64,000 nucleotides of DNA. It comes from Protea cynaroides. Lineage: Eukaryota; Streptophyta; Magnoliopsida; Proteales; Proteaceae. Positions 34,490-46,800 of the stretch are shown here, piece after piece (the first letter of the stretch is position 1; the number at the start of each line of letters is the position of its first letter). The notes beneath the pieces were generated by a model that searched no databases, was not told the DNA's origin, and saw nothing but the letters and a program-made list of their open reading frames with translations. The position numbers were made by a program, and so were the translations under genes. Where the stretch lies: NCBI GenBank assembly GCA_028583415.1, contig CM053266.1, positions 4,783,217-4,847,216 on the forward strand, written 5' to 3'.

Positions 34490-37400
34490 GTATCGTACCT
34501 ATAAATGGCGTACCCGCCAGAGTACTCTTTGATTCAGGAGCTACTCATTCATTTATATCTGTGTCATTCGAAAAGAAGCTGAATTTACCCATCAAAACAT
34601 TGGACTACAAACTACTTGTACGGTCACCAATGGGGTTAGAAGTGGAATTAGAGAAAGGTTATGGACCATGTCCAGTTCTCATTGGCGAGAAAACCTTAGA
34701 TGCAACCTTGATACAACTTGAGATGGCAGACTTTGATGTCATCTTGGGAATGGAATGGTTAGCTTGGCATTCTGCAAACCTATTATGCACTGAAAAGAAG
34801 CTAACATTTAAAGACAAAGAAGGAGCAGAATTCAGTTTTTCGGGAACCAAACTTCCCCGTAGACGCAAACTCATACTCAGCACTAAAGGCTAAGAAAAGC
34901 CTTGAGAAGGGATCAGTCGGGTATCTAGTATCAGTGGTCAACCTAACCAAGGAAGCACCACAAATGGAAGATATTAAAGTCGTGCGGGACTATCCCGACG
35001 TATTTTCGGAGGAACTACCAGGATTACCACCCGACCGAGCCACAGAGTTTGTGATAGACCTTATACCTGGAGCCACACCAGTATCAAAAGCACCTTATAG
35101 GATGGCTCCTACTGAACTGAAGGAACTGAAAGTGCAACTACAGGAACTGCTAGACAAGGGTTACATTCGACCCAGTATATCACCATGGGGAGCACCGGTG
35201 TTATTCGTGAAGAAGAAGGACGGTAGCGTTCGATTATGCATTGACTATCGGGAGTTAAATAAACTGACAATCAAGAATCGATATCCACTACCTCGGATAG
35301 ATGACTTGTTTGATCAGTTGCAAGGAGCAAAGGTATTTTCTAAGATCGATCTTCGGTCAGGCTATCATCAGTTGAAGATTAAAGAAGGTGATATTCCAAA
35401 GACAGCTTTCAGGACCAGATATGGACATTATGAGTTCTTGGTCATGTCTTTTGGATTAACAAATGCACCGGCAACTTTCATGGAACTTATGGACCGGGTC
35501 TTCCACGATATGTTGGACACGTTGGTCATAGTATTTATTGATGATATACTAGTATACTCCAAGGACAAGGAAACCCATATCAAGAACCTAAACGCCGCCC
35601 TACAGCGTTTAAGGAAAGAGAAGTTATATGCCAAATTTTCAAAGTGTGTGTTTTGGCTAAGTGAAGTCGCCTTCCTAGGCCATGTAGTATCCGCTGAAGG
35701 AATCAAAGTGGACCCTAGCAAGATCGAGGCTATTGTAAAGTGGGAAGCACCAAAGAGCGTTTCAGAAATTAGAAGTTTTTTGGGTCTCGCTGGTTATTAT
35801 CGAAGATTCGTGGAAGACTATTCCCGGATTGCTGTACCTCTCACCAGTCTGCTTAAGAAAGGTGAAAAGTTTGTGTGGATGGATAAATGTGAGAAGAGCT
35901 TCCAAAAATTGAAGACCAGATTGATATCCGCTCCGATTTTGACTATTCCTGTTCCAGGACAGACATTTACCTTATACACTGATGCGTCAGGACTGGGATT
36001 GGGATGTGTGCTTATGCAAGGAGAACAAGTAATTGCTTATGCCTCGAGACAATTGAAGATACATGAGAAAAATTACCCCACTCACGATTTTGAGTTAGCG
36101 GTAGTAGTACATGTTGTCAAGATATGGAGACATTACCTATACGGAGAGAAATTTCAGATTAAGTCGGACCACAAAAGTCTTACTTATTTATTTAATCAGA
36201 AGGAATTGAATATGAGACAAAGAAGATGGCTGTAACTATTGAAGGACTATGATTGTGATATTCAATATCATCCGGGGAAAGCTAACATAGTCGCGGATGC
36301 ATTGAGCAGAAAGGCTATGATAAAATCTCAAGGAAAGGTTAGTACAACTGCAGCAATGTGTACTACCAGAATGGTATTCAATCACGGCGATGAGAAATAT
36401 GTGATAGACGCAACGGATGAAGCAGCCAAGCAAGGGTTTATTCATCGGTTTTCAAATATGTTTGCCGGTTTGAAAATTATATCGAATATAATGGAAGAAG
36501 TGAAGATAGCTATTATATCAGATCCTTATCTGAGAACGGTACAAGAAGATATCGAGAAAGGAAGGACTAATCCTGAGTTCACCTTGGATGAAGAGAGTAT
36601 TGTGTCCAATAGAGATCCCCGATTACCACTGACTCCTCGGGTAGTTGACGCAGTTTGGGTTATTGTAGATTGTCTGACAAAAACAGCTCAGTCCATACCT
36701 ATACGACCTCAGTATACACTAGAAAGGTTAGCAAAGCTGTATGTGGATAATATCGTTCGATTACGCGGTGTACTAGAGAGTATTGTGTCCAATAGAGATC
36801 CCCGATTTACTTCCAAGTTTTGGGAAGGATTGCAAAAGGCTATGGGTACAACATTGAAGTTCAGTACTGCATTCCACCCACAGATAGATGGACAGTCAGA
36901 GCATACAATTCAGATTCTAGAAGATATGCTACGAGCATGTGTAATTGATTTCAAAGGATCATGGGATAAAAAGTTACCATTGATCGAGTTTACGTATAAC
37001 AATAGCTATCAGGCTACTATACAGATGTCACCTTATGAAGCACTGTATGGCAGAAAGTGTCGAACTCCTTTATTTTGGAATGAAGTTGGAGAACGTAGTA
37101 TTGTTGGAATGGAATTTGTTGAAGAGACTTGTTGAGTGGTCGACATTATCAAGGAAAGAGTGAGAACAACTTAGAACCGTCAGAAGCAATATGCAGATAC
37201 TCGACGCAGAGATCTGGAGTTCGTTGTAGGTGATAAAGTATTTTTGAAGGTATCACCTATGTGAGGATTGAAAAGGTTCGGATAGAAAGGGAAACTAAGT
37301 CCAAGATATGTCGGGCTGTATGAAATTCTAGCTAAGCGTGGTAAAGTGGCTTATCAGTTAGTACTACCATCATCTATGTCAAGTGTACATGACGTATTTC

Positions 37401-37640
37401 ACATTTCCCTATTGAAGAAGTATGTCAAGGATCCAACGCATGTCTTGACAGTAGATTTACCAGATTTGATTGATGATTTGACATTTGAAGTAACACCAAC
37501 TGAAATCACCAGCCGAAAGGTTCAACATCTGCGTAACCAAGATATCTATTATGTTAAGGTCACATGGAAAAGTAGAGACATGGAAGAAATTACATGGGAA
37601 GAAAAAAAATGCTATGCGGAAGCAATACCCTTACTTATTT
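34490..37640 (+). pseudogene. Element C pol: protease, RT, RNase H, integrase remnant, chromodomain-like tail
   Basis: Protease L-F-D-S-G-A-T-H-S-F at 34527-34556. A 2-nt deletion near 34880 shifts the frame. RT and RNase H are open 34934-36235: F-V-K-K-K-D-G-S, L-C-I-D-Y-R-E-L-N-K, I-V-F-I-D-D-I-L-V-Y-S, and Y-T-D-A-S-G-L-G-L-G. TAA at 36233. Integrase from 36239 lacks the H-H-C-C zinc finger and the first catalytic Asp because of a deletion filled by a 33-bp copied segment (36592-36624); V-S-N-R-D-P-R-F keeps the second Asp. Four stops after 37130 (TGA, TAG, TGA, TAG) look like C-to-T changes when compared with element B. The tail has V-H-D-V-F-H-I-S-L-L-K-K and W-K-S-R-D-M-E-E-I-T-W-E, chromodomain-like. 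Confidence 0.9.
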
Positions 37641-37681
37641 GATTCAGAAGGTACGTGCAATTTCGAGGACAAAATTTTTAT

Positions 37682-37695
37682 AAGTAGGGGGGAGT
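37682..37695 (+). other. Element C polypurine tract
   Basis: AAGTAGGGGGGAGT directly before the 3' LTR TG. Confidence 0.9.
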
Positions 37696-39945
37696 TGTAA
37701 GACCCGTGTCAATCTAACCCGGTCTTACCACCTTGAACCAGGTTTACCCATCATGGTCGAGTCAAATGGACCAAGGGCGTGAAGGAGATCGAGATCCCAG
37801 GTATTAAATCGACCCAAAAACACTTAATTTAAGGGGAGGGTCACATACCCAGCCAAGGAGGGTCAGACCCTCAGTTTTGAAGGGAAGGTCGGACTCATTA
37901 GAAAGCTAGGGTCGACGAGATCATCGACCCTCCCATCGACCCTCAGTTGCCCTCCCATCGACCCTCAGTTTTCGCCGAAACTGAAATTAGGAAATTTTTA
38001 GATTTTCGATTTGGATTCTTTCCTAATCTCAAAGGGACTTATTTTAAGATGTTCCTACTCTATTTAAAGGACGTCCCTAAGCCTCTTTCACCCCTTTCAC
38101 AATCCTAATTGAATTGAGAGAAAGAGAAGAAAAGGAAAAGAAGAAGAAGAAAAGCAAGGAAGAGAGTTTAGCCAAAAGAGAAGAGTTGCAGAGAAGGAGT
38201 GTTCTTCTCAGGTATAGATACTAATTCCATGAGTTTCTAAAGACCTAAGGATAGATATTGATGAGAATATAATCTCGGAGAAACCCAAACCATTAATCCA
38301 TGGTTAGGTTTTCATAGAAAACCATGGGAGAATACATGAAAGCTATTTAGGGGGATGATTCATGGTTCTAGACCATGGAATGCATGTTGAATGAACTGTA
38401 AGAGCAAACCATAGAACCCCAAAAACGAAGAATGGACTAAAAGGAGAAAAAATGACCAAAATACACCGAGGGTCGCATCGAGGGTCGATGACCATCCGAC
38501 CCTAGGTGATCCTGAGTATCGACCCTTAGTGTTCGGGAAGTTCAGATTTTGGGGAGGGTCGCACCCAGGGTCGATCAGGACTCCGACCCTCAGTTAACAG
38601 AATGGTTTTTAAATGCTGAATAAATTCTAATTAAATTTTATCGGCTTTGTTAGGTCTTCTAGTAATATAATAAATTATAAAGGTGATTCTAAAGCTTGGA
38701 AAAATATCTATTAGCAAACTAAGGTGAGGGAACAAGACCTAAACTAAATGGTTAATAATAAACTGTTTTACTTCTTGAGTCCAATGCCATATTGATTCTA
38801 TGTGTGTATGCTTGTATGTGCATTTAACATGTCATCCAATATTTCTATTAATTGTTCATGCATTTACTTTATTGTTTATAACATGATGATGATGATGATG
38901 ATAGGAATAGGCATGTGAATGTTTGTGTTTGGCCAGTGTATATGGTGAGGGTATGAATGGTATCAACCGGTACAACCATGACCATTTTTCATGGGGTGTA
39001 TATTGTGCTATGGTCTACTCAAGTCATGTCCACTGATGTCGTCGTATCGCCATTACCTTAGCAGAACTATTGCGACATAGGGCATCAAGGAGGGTCTCGG
39101 TCCTTGAGTCCTATACTCTACCGAGGGGCCTTAGCTCTATCTCTATGATTTCTCTGAGGGATGCTAGGGTGAGGCCTTGGATACACTGTTTGGCATTAGG
39201 ATTGGTTAGTAGCGAGTCCAATTTGTAACCCCAGCCAGCAGGGGTTTATTTGTTGGTATGGTATCAACCGGTACAGCCATGCCATTTTCATGGGGTGTAT
39301 ATTGTGCCATTTTGGGTGCTGTGGGCGACAGTGCTGGAGTCATTGGGCGTATCCATACACTTGTGTATAGAGGTGCGGCGGCCACCTATCCTTTCTATAG
39401 CACGGTGCAAACTATAAACCAGACTACAAATATAAATTGATTGCATGCATATGTATTGTTGCATTGTTTGTTTGCTCACTGAGCCATGATGTGTGCTCAC
39501 CCCTCGACGTCGAATATTTTTAGTTGATGATGCAGGTTATACCGTTGAAGACTATTTAGATGCTCCAGCGTACGGGAATGTAGCAGCGATGGAAGTTGAA
39601 GATGAAGTGGATACACATGACGTCTCTTGCGAGTGCAACTCATGTGTATTCGATTAGATATTTTTCTTAGGTTTATTTACTTGGATTTATTATAGACATG
39701 TATTTGATATTTATTTATGTCTCAGTTGATATAGAATAATTTTCTATTTAAATATTAATATCACAGTAGATTCTTAGTTCATTTTATTATAAGACTTCCA
39801 CTATTGTGTATTTACTCTGATTATGATTATGGATGTATGGGGTTCAGATAACATGGATATAGCCTATTCGAGATCCTGATTGAACCGTTGGTTTGCTAGT
39901 GGTTCATCACAACATTCTGAAGTGCACAAAATTTGGGGTGTGACA
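37696..39945 (+). repeat. Element C 3' LTR
   Basis: 2,250 bp, same layout as the 5' LTR. Differences from the 5' LTR include loss of a GGGTCGGACCCCC-type unit near 37860 and gain of a CCCTCCCATCGACCCTCAGTT unit near 37950, so the palindrome clusters vary fastest. Terminal ORF 39535-39657. Confidence 0.94.
39535..39657 (+). CDS. LTR terminal exon-like ORF, element C 3' LTR
   Basis: Forty codons plus TAG: T-V-E-D-Y-L-D-A-P-A-Y-G-N-V-A-A-M-E-V-E-D and the intact C-E-C-N-S-C-V-F-D tail. Confidence 0.45.
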   Translation, partial: GYTVEDYLDAPAYGNVAAMEVEDEVDTHDVSCECNSCVFD

Positions 39946-41084
39946 TGCCACCTCCACCATCAGAGTTAGCAATAGTGGTGATGAATTTAGCATAGCAGCT
40001 ACAACAGATGCAACACGCACAGGCTCAAATGCAAGTTGCAATGGGAATCATGTTCCAAGCCGCACATGCTACACCCATGCAGACGGGACAAGCCAGTACA
40101 GCACCGGTGGGTAACCACCCAGCACCTCAAACACCTCAACCACCAGCTGCACAGATTCCAGTACCAGGTCCGGAAGCAGCTCAGGTTAACTATCAGTATC
40201 CACAACCCATGTTTGGGGCATACCCCCAAAATCAATTGGATCACCCTCGACTGGTTGAGAGATATCTGAAGATGACGCCCAAGGAATTTAATGGTAATCC
40301 GTCGGATCCGTTATGGCCGGCACATTGGATCGACGAGATGGAGAGAAACTTTCTTATGATGACTATCACTGAAGAAGAAAAAGTACTAATTGCCACCTTC
40401 ATGCTAAAGGGTGACGCACATCATTGGTGGAAATCTACTAGGACTTACCTATTGACCAAGCATGCCCTACTGACTTGGGCTATCTATAAAGAAGCTTTCT
40501 TTGAGAAGTATTTTCCCCGAAGCCTCAGAGATTCTATGGAGAAGGAATTCTTGAGTTTATATCAGGGACAGATGTCCGTGGATACATATCAACAGCGTTA
40601 CGAAGAGTTGTATTTCTTTGCACCACTCAGCATGCAGGAAGAAGACACTAAGACCCGTAGGTTTGTCACGGGACTTAGAGGAAGCATCAGAGAGCACGTT
40701 CTGGGCTTGGAAAAGAAGATATACAATGAAGCTGTCCAAATTGCTCGAGTCATAGAATCGAGCCAGAAGGAAAGCTATTTTACACAGAACAGAGGCATAA
40801 AAAGGCCAGCCGGAAATGCCTATAATGGAGGGAACAACAAGACATTTAAACCCTTTCGTGCTCAACGCTTTACTGCTGCATCCAAGACTACCCCGGTTAT
40901 GCAACAGCAACCAAAGCCAAATTCTGAAGGTCCGAGATGTTACAACTACAATCAAGTGGGACATATGATAAGGGAGTGTCCTAAGCCCACGAAGCAAGTA
41001 CATCAAGGACGAGTATATGCTGTTACATCCGAGGATGTTGCCGCATCACCCGATGTGGTCACAGGTATGACTGAAACCTTTTAG
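39946..41084 (+). pseudogene. Element B gag, main part
   Basis: Resumes B's gag after element C with the second TGCCA copy (39946-39950). A TAG at about 39991 (M-N-L-A-stop) breaks the frame; from 40008 it is open to 41084 with the gag domain (H-H-W-W-K-S-T-R-T-Y, F-F-E-K-Y-F-P-R-S-L-R) and a knuckle C-Y-N-Y-N-Q-V-G-H-M-I-R-E-C whose second Cys is Tyr. Confidence 0.9.
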
Positions 41085-41133
41085 TTGTAATTACATTGTA
41101 TGAGCATGTAGACTAAGTAAAAATAAATCACAG
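41065..41133 (+). promoter_or_regulatory. Predicted 69-nt gag/pol intron, element B
   Basis: GTCACAG|GTATGACTG to AATAAATCACAG|GTATCG, length 69. Frames on both sides join through a split Gly codon, as in element C. Confidence 0.58.
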
Positions 41134-44100
41134 GTATCGTACCTATAAATGGCGTACCCGCTAGAGTACTCTTTGATTCAGGAGCTACTCATTCCTTTAT
41201 ATCTGTTTCATTCGGAAAGAAGTTGAATCTACCCATCAAAACATTGGACTACAAAATACTTTTACGGTCACCGATGGGGTTAGAAGTGGAATTAGAGAAA
41301 GGTTATGGACCATGTCCAGTTCTCATTGGCGAGAAAACCTTAGATGCAGTCTTGATCCAACTGAAGATGGAAGACTTTGACGTCATCTTGGGAATGGACT
41401 GGTTAGCTCGGCATTCTATAAACCTATTATGCGCCGAAGAAAAGCTAACATTCAAAGACAAAGAAGTGCCTTGAGAAGGGGGCAGTCGGGTATCTAGTAT
41501 CAATGGTCAACCTAACCAAAGAAGCACCACGACTGGAAGATATTGATATAGTACGGGACTATTCTGACGTATTTCTGGAGGAACTACCAGGATTACCACC
41601 CGACCGAGCCACAGAGTTTGTGATAGATCTTATACCCGGAGCCGCACCAGTATCAAAAGCACCTTATAGAATGGTTCCTACTGAACTGAAGGAATTAAAA
41701 GTGCAACTACAAGAACTGCTGGACAAGGGTTATATTCGACCTAGTATATCACCATGGGGAGCACCGGTATTATTCCTAAAGAAGAAGGACGGTAGCGTTC
41801 GATTATGTATCGACTATCGGGAGCTGAATAAACTGACAATCAAGAATCGATATCCACTACCTCAGATTGATGACTTGTTCGATCAGTTCCAAGGAGCAAA
41901 GGTATTTTCTAAGATCGATCTTCGGTCAGGTTATCATCAGTTGAAGATTAAAGAGGGTGATATTCCTAAAACATCTTTCAGGACAAGATACGGACATTAT
42001 GAGTTCTTGGTCATGTCTTTCGGATTAACAAATGCACCAACAACTTTTATGGAACTTATGAACTGGGTTTTCCATGACATGTTGGATACATCGGTTATAG
42101 TATTCATTGATGATATATTGGTATATTCCAAGGACAAAGAAACCCATATCAAGAACCTAAACGCCGCCCTACAGCGTTTAAGGAAAGAGAAGTTATATGC
42201 CAAATTTACCAAGTGTGAGTTTTGGCTAAGTGAAGTCGCCTTCCTAGGCCATGTAGTATCCGCAGAAGGTATCAAAGTGGACCCCAGCAAGAACGAGGCT
42301 ATTGTGAAGTGGGAAGCACCAAAGAGCATTTCAGAAAGTAAAAGTTTTCTGGGTCTCGTCGGTTATTATCGGAGATTCGTGGAAGACTATTCCTGGATTA
42401 CCATACCTCTCACCAGTCTGACTAAGAAAGGGGAAAAGTTTGTGTGGATGGATAAATGTGAGGAGAGCTTCCAAACATTGAAGACCAGATTGATATCCGC
42501 TCTGATTTTGACTATTCCTATTCTAGGACAGACATTTACCTTATACACTGATGCGTCAGGACTGGGATTAGGATGTGTGCTTATGCAAGGAGAGCAAGTA
42601 ATTGCTTATGCCTCAAGACAGTTAAAGATACATGAGAAAAATTATCCCACTCATGATCTGGAGTTAGCGGCAGTAGTACATGCTGTCAAGATATGGAGAC
42701 ATTACCTATACGGAGAGAAATTTCAGATTAAGTCGGACCATAAAAGTCTTACTTATTTATTTAATCAGAAGGAATTGAATATGAGACAAAGAAGATGGCT
42801 GGAACTATTGAAGGACTACGATTGTGATATCTAGTATCATCCGGGGAAAGCTAATGTAGTAGCAGATGCGTTGAGCAGAAAGGCAATGATAAAATCTCAA
42901 TGAGAGGTTAGTACAACCGCAGCAATGTGCACTACCGGAATGGTATTCTATCACGGCAATGAGCAATATGTGATATATACAACGGATGGATCAGCCAACC
43001 AAGGGTTTATTCATCAATTATCAAATATGTTTGCTGCATTGAAAATTATACCGGATATAATGGATGAAGTGAAGACAACTATCAAATCAGATCCTTATCT
43101 GAGAACAGTACAAGAAGATATTGAGAAAGGTAGGACTAATCCTGAGTTCACCTTGGACGAAGAGAAAGTACTGAAATACAAAGGAAGAATATGTGTACCT
43201 GAAACAGAAAGTGTGGACATTAGACACCGACTGATGAAAGAAGCCCATACCACCATATATTCGATACATCCTGGAAGTACAAAAATGTATCATGATTTAA
43301 AGAAACTGTATTAGTGGAGAGGAATGAAAGGAGATGTAGCTAAGTTCATGTCTCAATGCCTAAATTGTCAGAAAGTAAAAGCTGAACGACAACGACCCGT
43401 AGGACTGTTACAACCGTTACCAGAACCAGCATGGAAATGGGACTGCATCACTATGGACTTCGTCACGGGGTTTCCACTGACTCCTCGAGTAGTTGACGCA
43501 GTTTGGGTGATTGTAGACCGTCTGACTAAAACCGCTCGCTTCATACCAATACGACCTCAGTATACACTGGAAAGGTTGGCAAAGCTGTATGTGGATAATA
43601 TTGTTCGATTACACGGTGTACCAGAAAGCATTGTGTCCGACAGAGATCCACGATTTACTTCTAAGTTTTGGGAGGGATTGCAAAAGGCTATGTGAACAAC
43701 ATTGAAGTTCAGTACCGCGTTCCACCCACAGACAGACGGACAGTCAGAGCATATAATCCAGATTGAAGAAGATAAGCTACGAGCATGTGTAATTGATTTC
43801 AATGGATCATGGGATGAAAGACTACCACTGATCGAGTTCGCTTATAACAATAGCTATCAGGCTACTATTCAGATGTCACCTTATGAAGCATTGTATGGCA
43901 GAAAGTGTCGAACTCCTTTATTTTGGAATGAAGTGGGAGAACGTAGTATTGTTGGACCAGAATTTGTTGAAGAGACTTGTCGAGTGGTTGACATTATCAA
44001 GGAAAGAGTGAAAACAGCTCAGAACCGTCAGAAGCAATATGCAGATACTCGACGCAGAGATATTGAGTTCGCTGTAGGTGATAAAATATTCTTGAAGGTA

Positions 44101-44547
44101 TCGCCTATGCGAGGATTGAAAAGGTTCAGACAAAAAGGGAAACTAAGTCCATGATATGTCGGGCCGTATGAGATCTTAGCTAAGCGTGGGAAAGTCTCTT
44201 ATCAGTTAGCACTACCACCATCTATGTCAAGTGTGCATGACGTATTTCATATTTCCCTATTGAAGAAGTATGTCAAGGATCCAACGCACGTGTTGACAGT
44301 AGATTTACCAGAATTGACTGATGATTTGACATTCGAAGTAACACCAACTGAAATCACCAGCCGAAAGGTTCAACGACTACGCAACCGAGATATCTACTAT
44401 GTTAAGGTCACCTGGAAAAGTAGAGACATGGAAGAAATTACATGGGAAGAAGAAAATGTTATGCGAAAGCAATACCCTCACTTATTTGATTCTGAAGGTA
44501 CGTACAATTTTAAGGACAAAATTTTTATAAGTAGGGGGGAGTTGTAA
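41134..44547 (+). pseudogene. Element B pol: protease to chromodomain-like tail
   Basis: Protease L-F-D-S-G-A-T-H-S-F near 41171-41200. A deletion at about 41465 removes the segment between K-D-K-E and C-L-E-K-G. RT/RNase H open 41503-42834 (F-I-D-D, Y-T-D-A-S-G). Integrase zinc finger H-P-G-S-T-K ... C-L-N-C-Q-K present at 43267-43372 but broken by TGG-to-TAG near 43313; M-D-F-V-T-G and V-S-D-R-D-P-R-F follow. Further stops or shifts at 42832, 42901, 43693 and 44152. The tail is open 44224-44547 with V-T-W-K-S-R-D-M-E-E-I-T-W-E and Q-Y-P-H-L-F-D. Its TAA stop (44545-44547) lies in the first bases of the 3' LTR. Confidence 0.9.
44529..44542 (+). other. Element B polypurine tract
   Basis: AAGTAGGGGGGAGT directly before the 3' LTR; it also encodes the last codons of pol. 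Confidence 0.9.
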
Positions 44548-46795
44548 GACCCGTATCAAACTAACCCGGTCTTATCACCTTGAACCAGGTTTACCCATCA
44601 TGGTTGAGTCAAATGGACCAAGGGCGTGAAGGAGATCATGATCCCAGGTATCAAATTGACCCTAAAACAATCAATTTAAGGGGAGGGTCGCATAGCCAGC
44701 AAAGGAGGGTCGGACCCCCCAAGACAGATAGTCAGACCCTCAATTTTATATGGAGGGTCGGACACCTTAGGAACCCTAGGGTCGACGGGATCATCGACCC
44801 TCCCATTGACCCTCAGTTGCCGTCGAAACTGAAATTAGGAAATTTCCTAATTTTCGATTCGGATTCTTTCCTAATCTCAAAGGGACTTATTTTAGGATGT
44901 TTCTACTCTATTTAAAGGACGTCCCTAAGCCTCTTTCACTCCTTTTACAACCCTAATTGAATTGAGAGAAAGAGAAGAGAAGGAAAACGAGAAGAAGAGA
45001 AGCAAGGAAAAGAAGATAGCAAAAAGGAGAAGAGTTACAGAGAGGGAGTAATCTTCTCAGGTATGGATACTAATTCCATGCGTTTCTATAGACCTTAGAT
45101 TAGATAATGATAAGAGTATGATCTCGGAGAAACCCAAACCATCAACCCATGGTTAGGTTTTTATAGAAAACTATGGGAGATTACATGAAAGCTATCTAGG
45201 TGGATGATTCTTGGTTCTAGACCATGGAATGAATGTTGAATGGACTATAGGAGCAAGCCATAGGACCCCAAACACGAAGAATGGATTAAAAAGAGGAAAA
45301 TTGACCAAAACCCATCGAGGGTCGCACAGAGGGTCGATGACCATCCGACCCTATGTGATCCTGAGGATCGACACTCAGTGTTCGGGAAGTCCAGATTGGG
45401 GAGGGTCGCACCCAGGGTCGATCATGACTCCGACCCTACCTCTGACCCTCAGTTAACAGAATGGTTTTTAAATTTTAAATAACTTCTAATTAAATTTTGT
45501 CGGCTTTGTTAGGTATTCTTGCAATATAATAACATTATAAAGGTGATTCTAAAGCTTGGAAGAGTATCTATTAGCAAGCTAAGGTGAGGGAACAAGACCT
45601 AAACTAACTGGTTAATAATAAAATGTTTTACTTCTTGAGTCCAATGCCATATTGATTCTATGCGTGTATGCTTGTGTGTGCATTTAACACGCCATCCAAT
45701 ATTTCTATCATGCATATTTACTTTACTGCTTATAACATGATGATGATGATGATGATGAGTAGGAATAGGCATGTGAATGTTTGTGTTTGGCCAGTGTATA
45801 TGGTGAGGTTAGGGATGGTATTAACCGGTACAACCATGACTATTCTTCATGGTGTGTATATTGTGCCATGGTCTACTTAAGTCATGTCCACTGATGTCGT
45901 CGTATCGTCATTACCTTAGCATAACAATTATGTCTTAGAGCATCAGGGGAAGTGGTCTCGGTCCTTGTAGTCTCTAACTCTACCGGGGAGCCTTAGCTCT
46001 ATCTCTATGGGTGTTCTGAGGGATGCTAGGGTGAGGCCTTAGATACACTATTTGGCATTAGGATTGGTTAGTTGTGAGCCCAATTTGCAACCCTAGCCAG
46101 TAGGGGTTTATTTGTTTGTATGGTATCAACCGGTACAGCCATGCCATTTTCATGGGGTGTATATTGTGCCATTTTGGATGCTGTGGGCGACAGTGCAGGA
46201 GTCATTGGGTGTATCCACACACTTGTGTATAGAGGTGCAGCGGCCACCTATCCTTTCTATAGCACAGTGCAAACTTTAAACCGGACCAAAGATATAAATT
46301 GACTTCATGCATATGTATTGTTGCATTGTTTTGTTTGCTCACTGAGCCATGATGTGTGCTCACCCTTCGACGTCGAATATTTTTAGTTGATGATGCAGGT
46401 TTAACCGTTGAAGATTATATAAATGCTCCAGAGTACGGGAACATTGTAGCGATGGTAGCTGAAGATGAAGTATATCTTGCGAGTGCAACTCATGTGTATT
46501 CGATTATATTTTTAGTTTATTCATTTGGATTTATTAAAGACATGTATTGGATATTTATTTATTTATGTCTTAGTTGATACAGAATAATTTTGTTATTTAA
46601 ATATTGATATCACAATAGACTCTCAGTTCATTTTATTATAAAACTTCCGCTATTTGTTTTATTTACTTTGATTATTTATGTGGATGTATGGAGTTTAGAT
46701 AACACGGATATAGCCTACTCAAGATCCTGGTTGAACCGTTGGTTTGTTAGCGGTTCATCACACCATTCTGAATAGTACGGAATTGGGATGTGATA
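44543..46795 (+). repeat. Element B 3' LTR
   Basis: 2,253 bp, ends TGTGATA with the CA terminus mutated. Palindromic clusters 44690-44820 and 45315-45455. The terminal ORF from 46398 has a 13-bp deletion in its second half and reads out of frame after A-E-D-E-V, so this copy is broken. Confidence 0.93.
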
Positions 46796-46800
46796 GCTGG
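46796..46800. other. Target-site duplication of element B, right copy (GCTGG)
   Basis: Pairs with 23394-23398 and marks the nucleotide of A's gag where B inserted. Confidence 0.92.

Larger units (their letters stand above)
28354..39945 (+). mobile_element. Element C: chromovirus inserted in element B's gag (innermost)
   Basis: TGTAAGACTC to GTGTGACA, TSD TGCCA on both sides, LTRs 2,265 and 2,250 bp. Full order is present: LTR, PBS, antisense ORF, gag, protease, RT, RNase H, integrase (deleted part), chromodomain-like tail, PPT, LTR. Gag is open; pol has a 2-nt deletion, several stops of C-to-T type and a deletion removing the integrase zinc finger. Confidence 0.95.
23399..46795 (+). mobile_element. 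Element B: chromovirus inserted in element A's gag
   Basis: Plus-oriented, TGTAAGACCC to TGTGATA (CA end mutated to TA), flanked by GCTGG on both sides. LTRs 23399-25672 and 44543-46795. Its gag is split by element C (28354-39945). Without C and one TSD copy it is about 11.8 kb. It lies antiparallel to A, so the insertion is independent of A's own replication. Confidence 0.94.

Noticed and set aside
39258..39440. LTR ORF beginning M-V-S-T-G-T-A-M in B and C LTRs
   Set aside because: Open only in the closely related B and C LTRs; not conserved in A, D, E, I or J.
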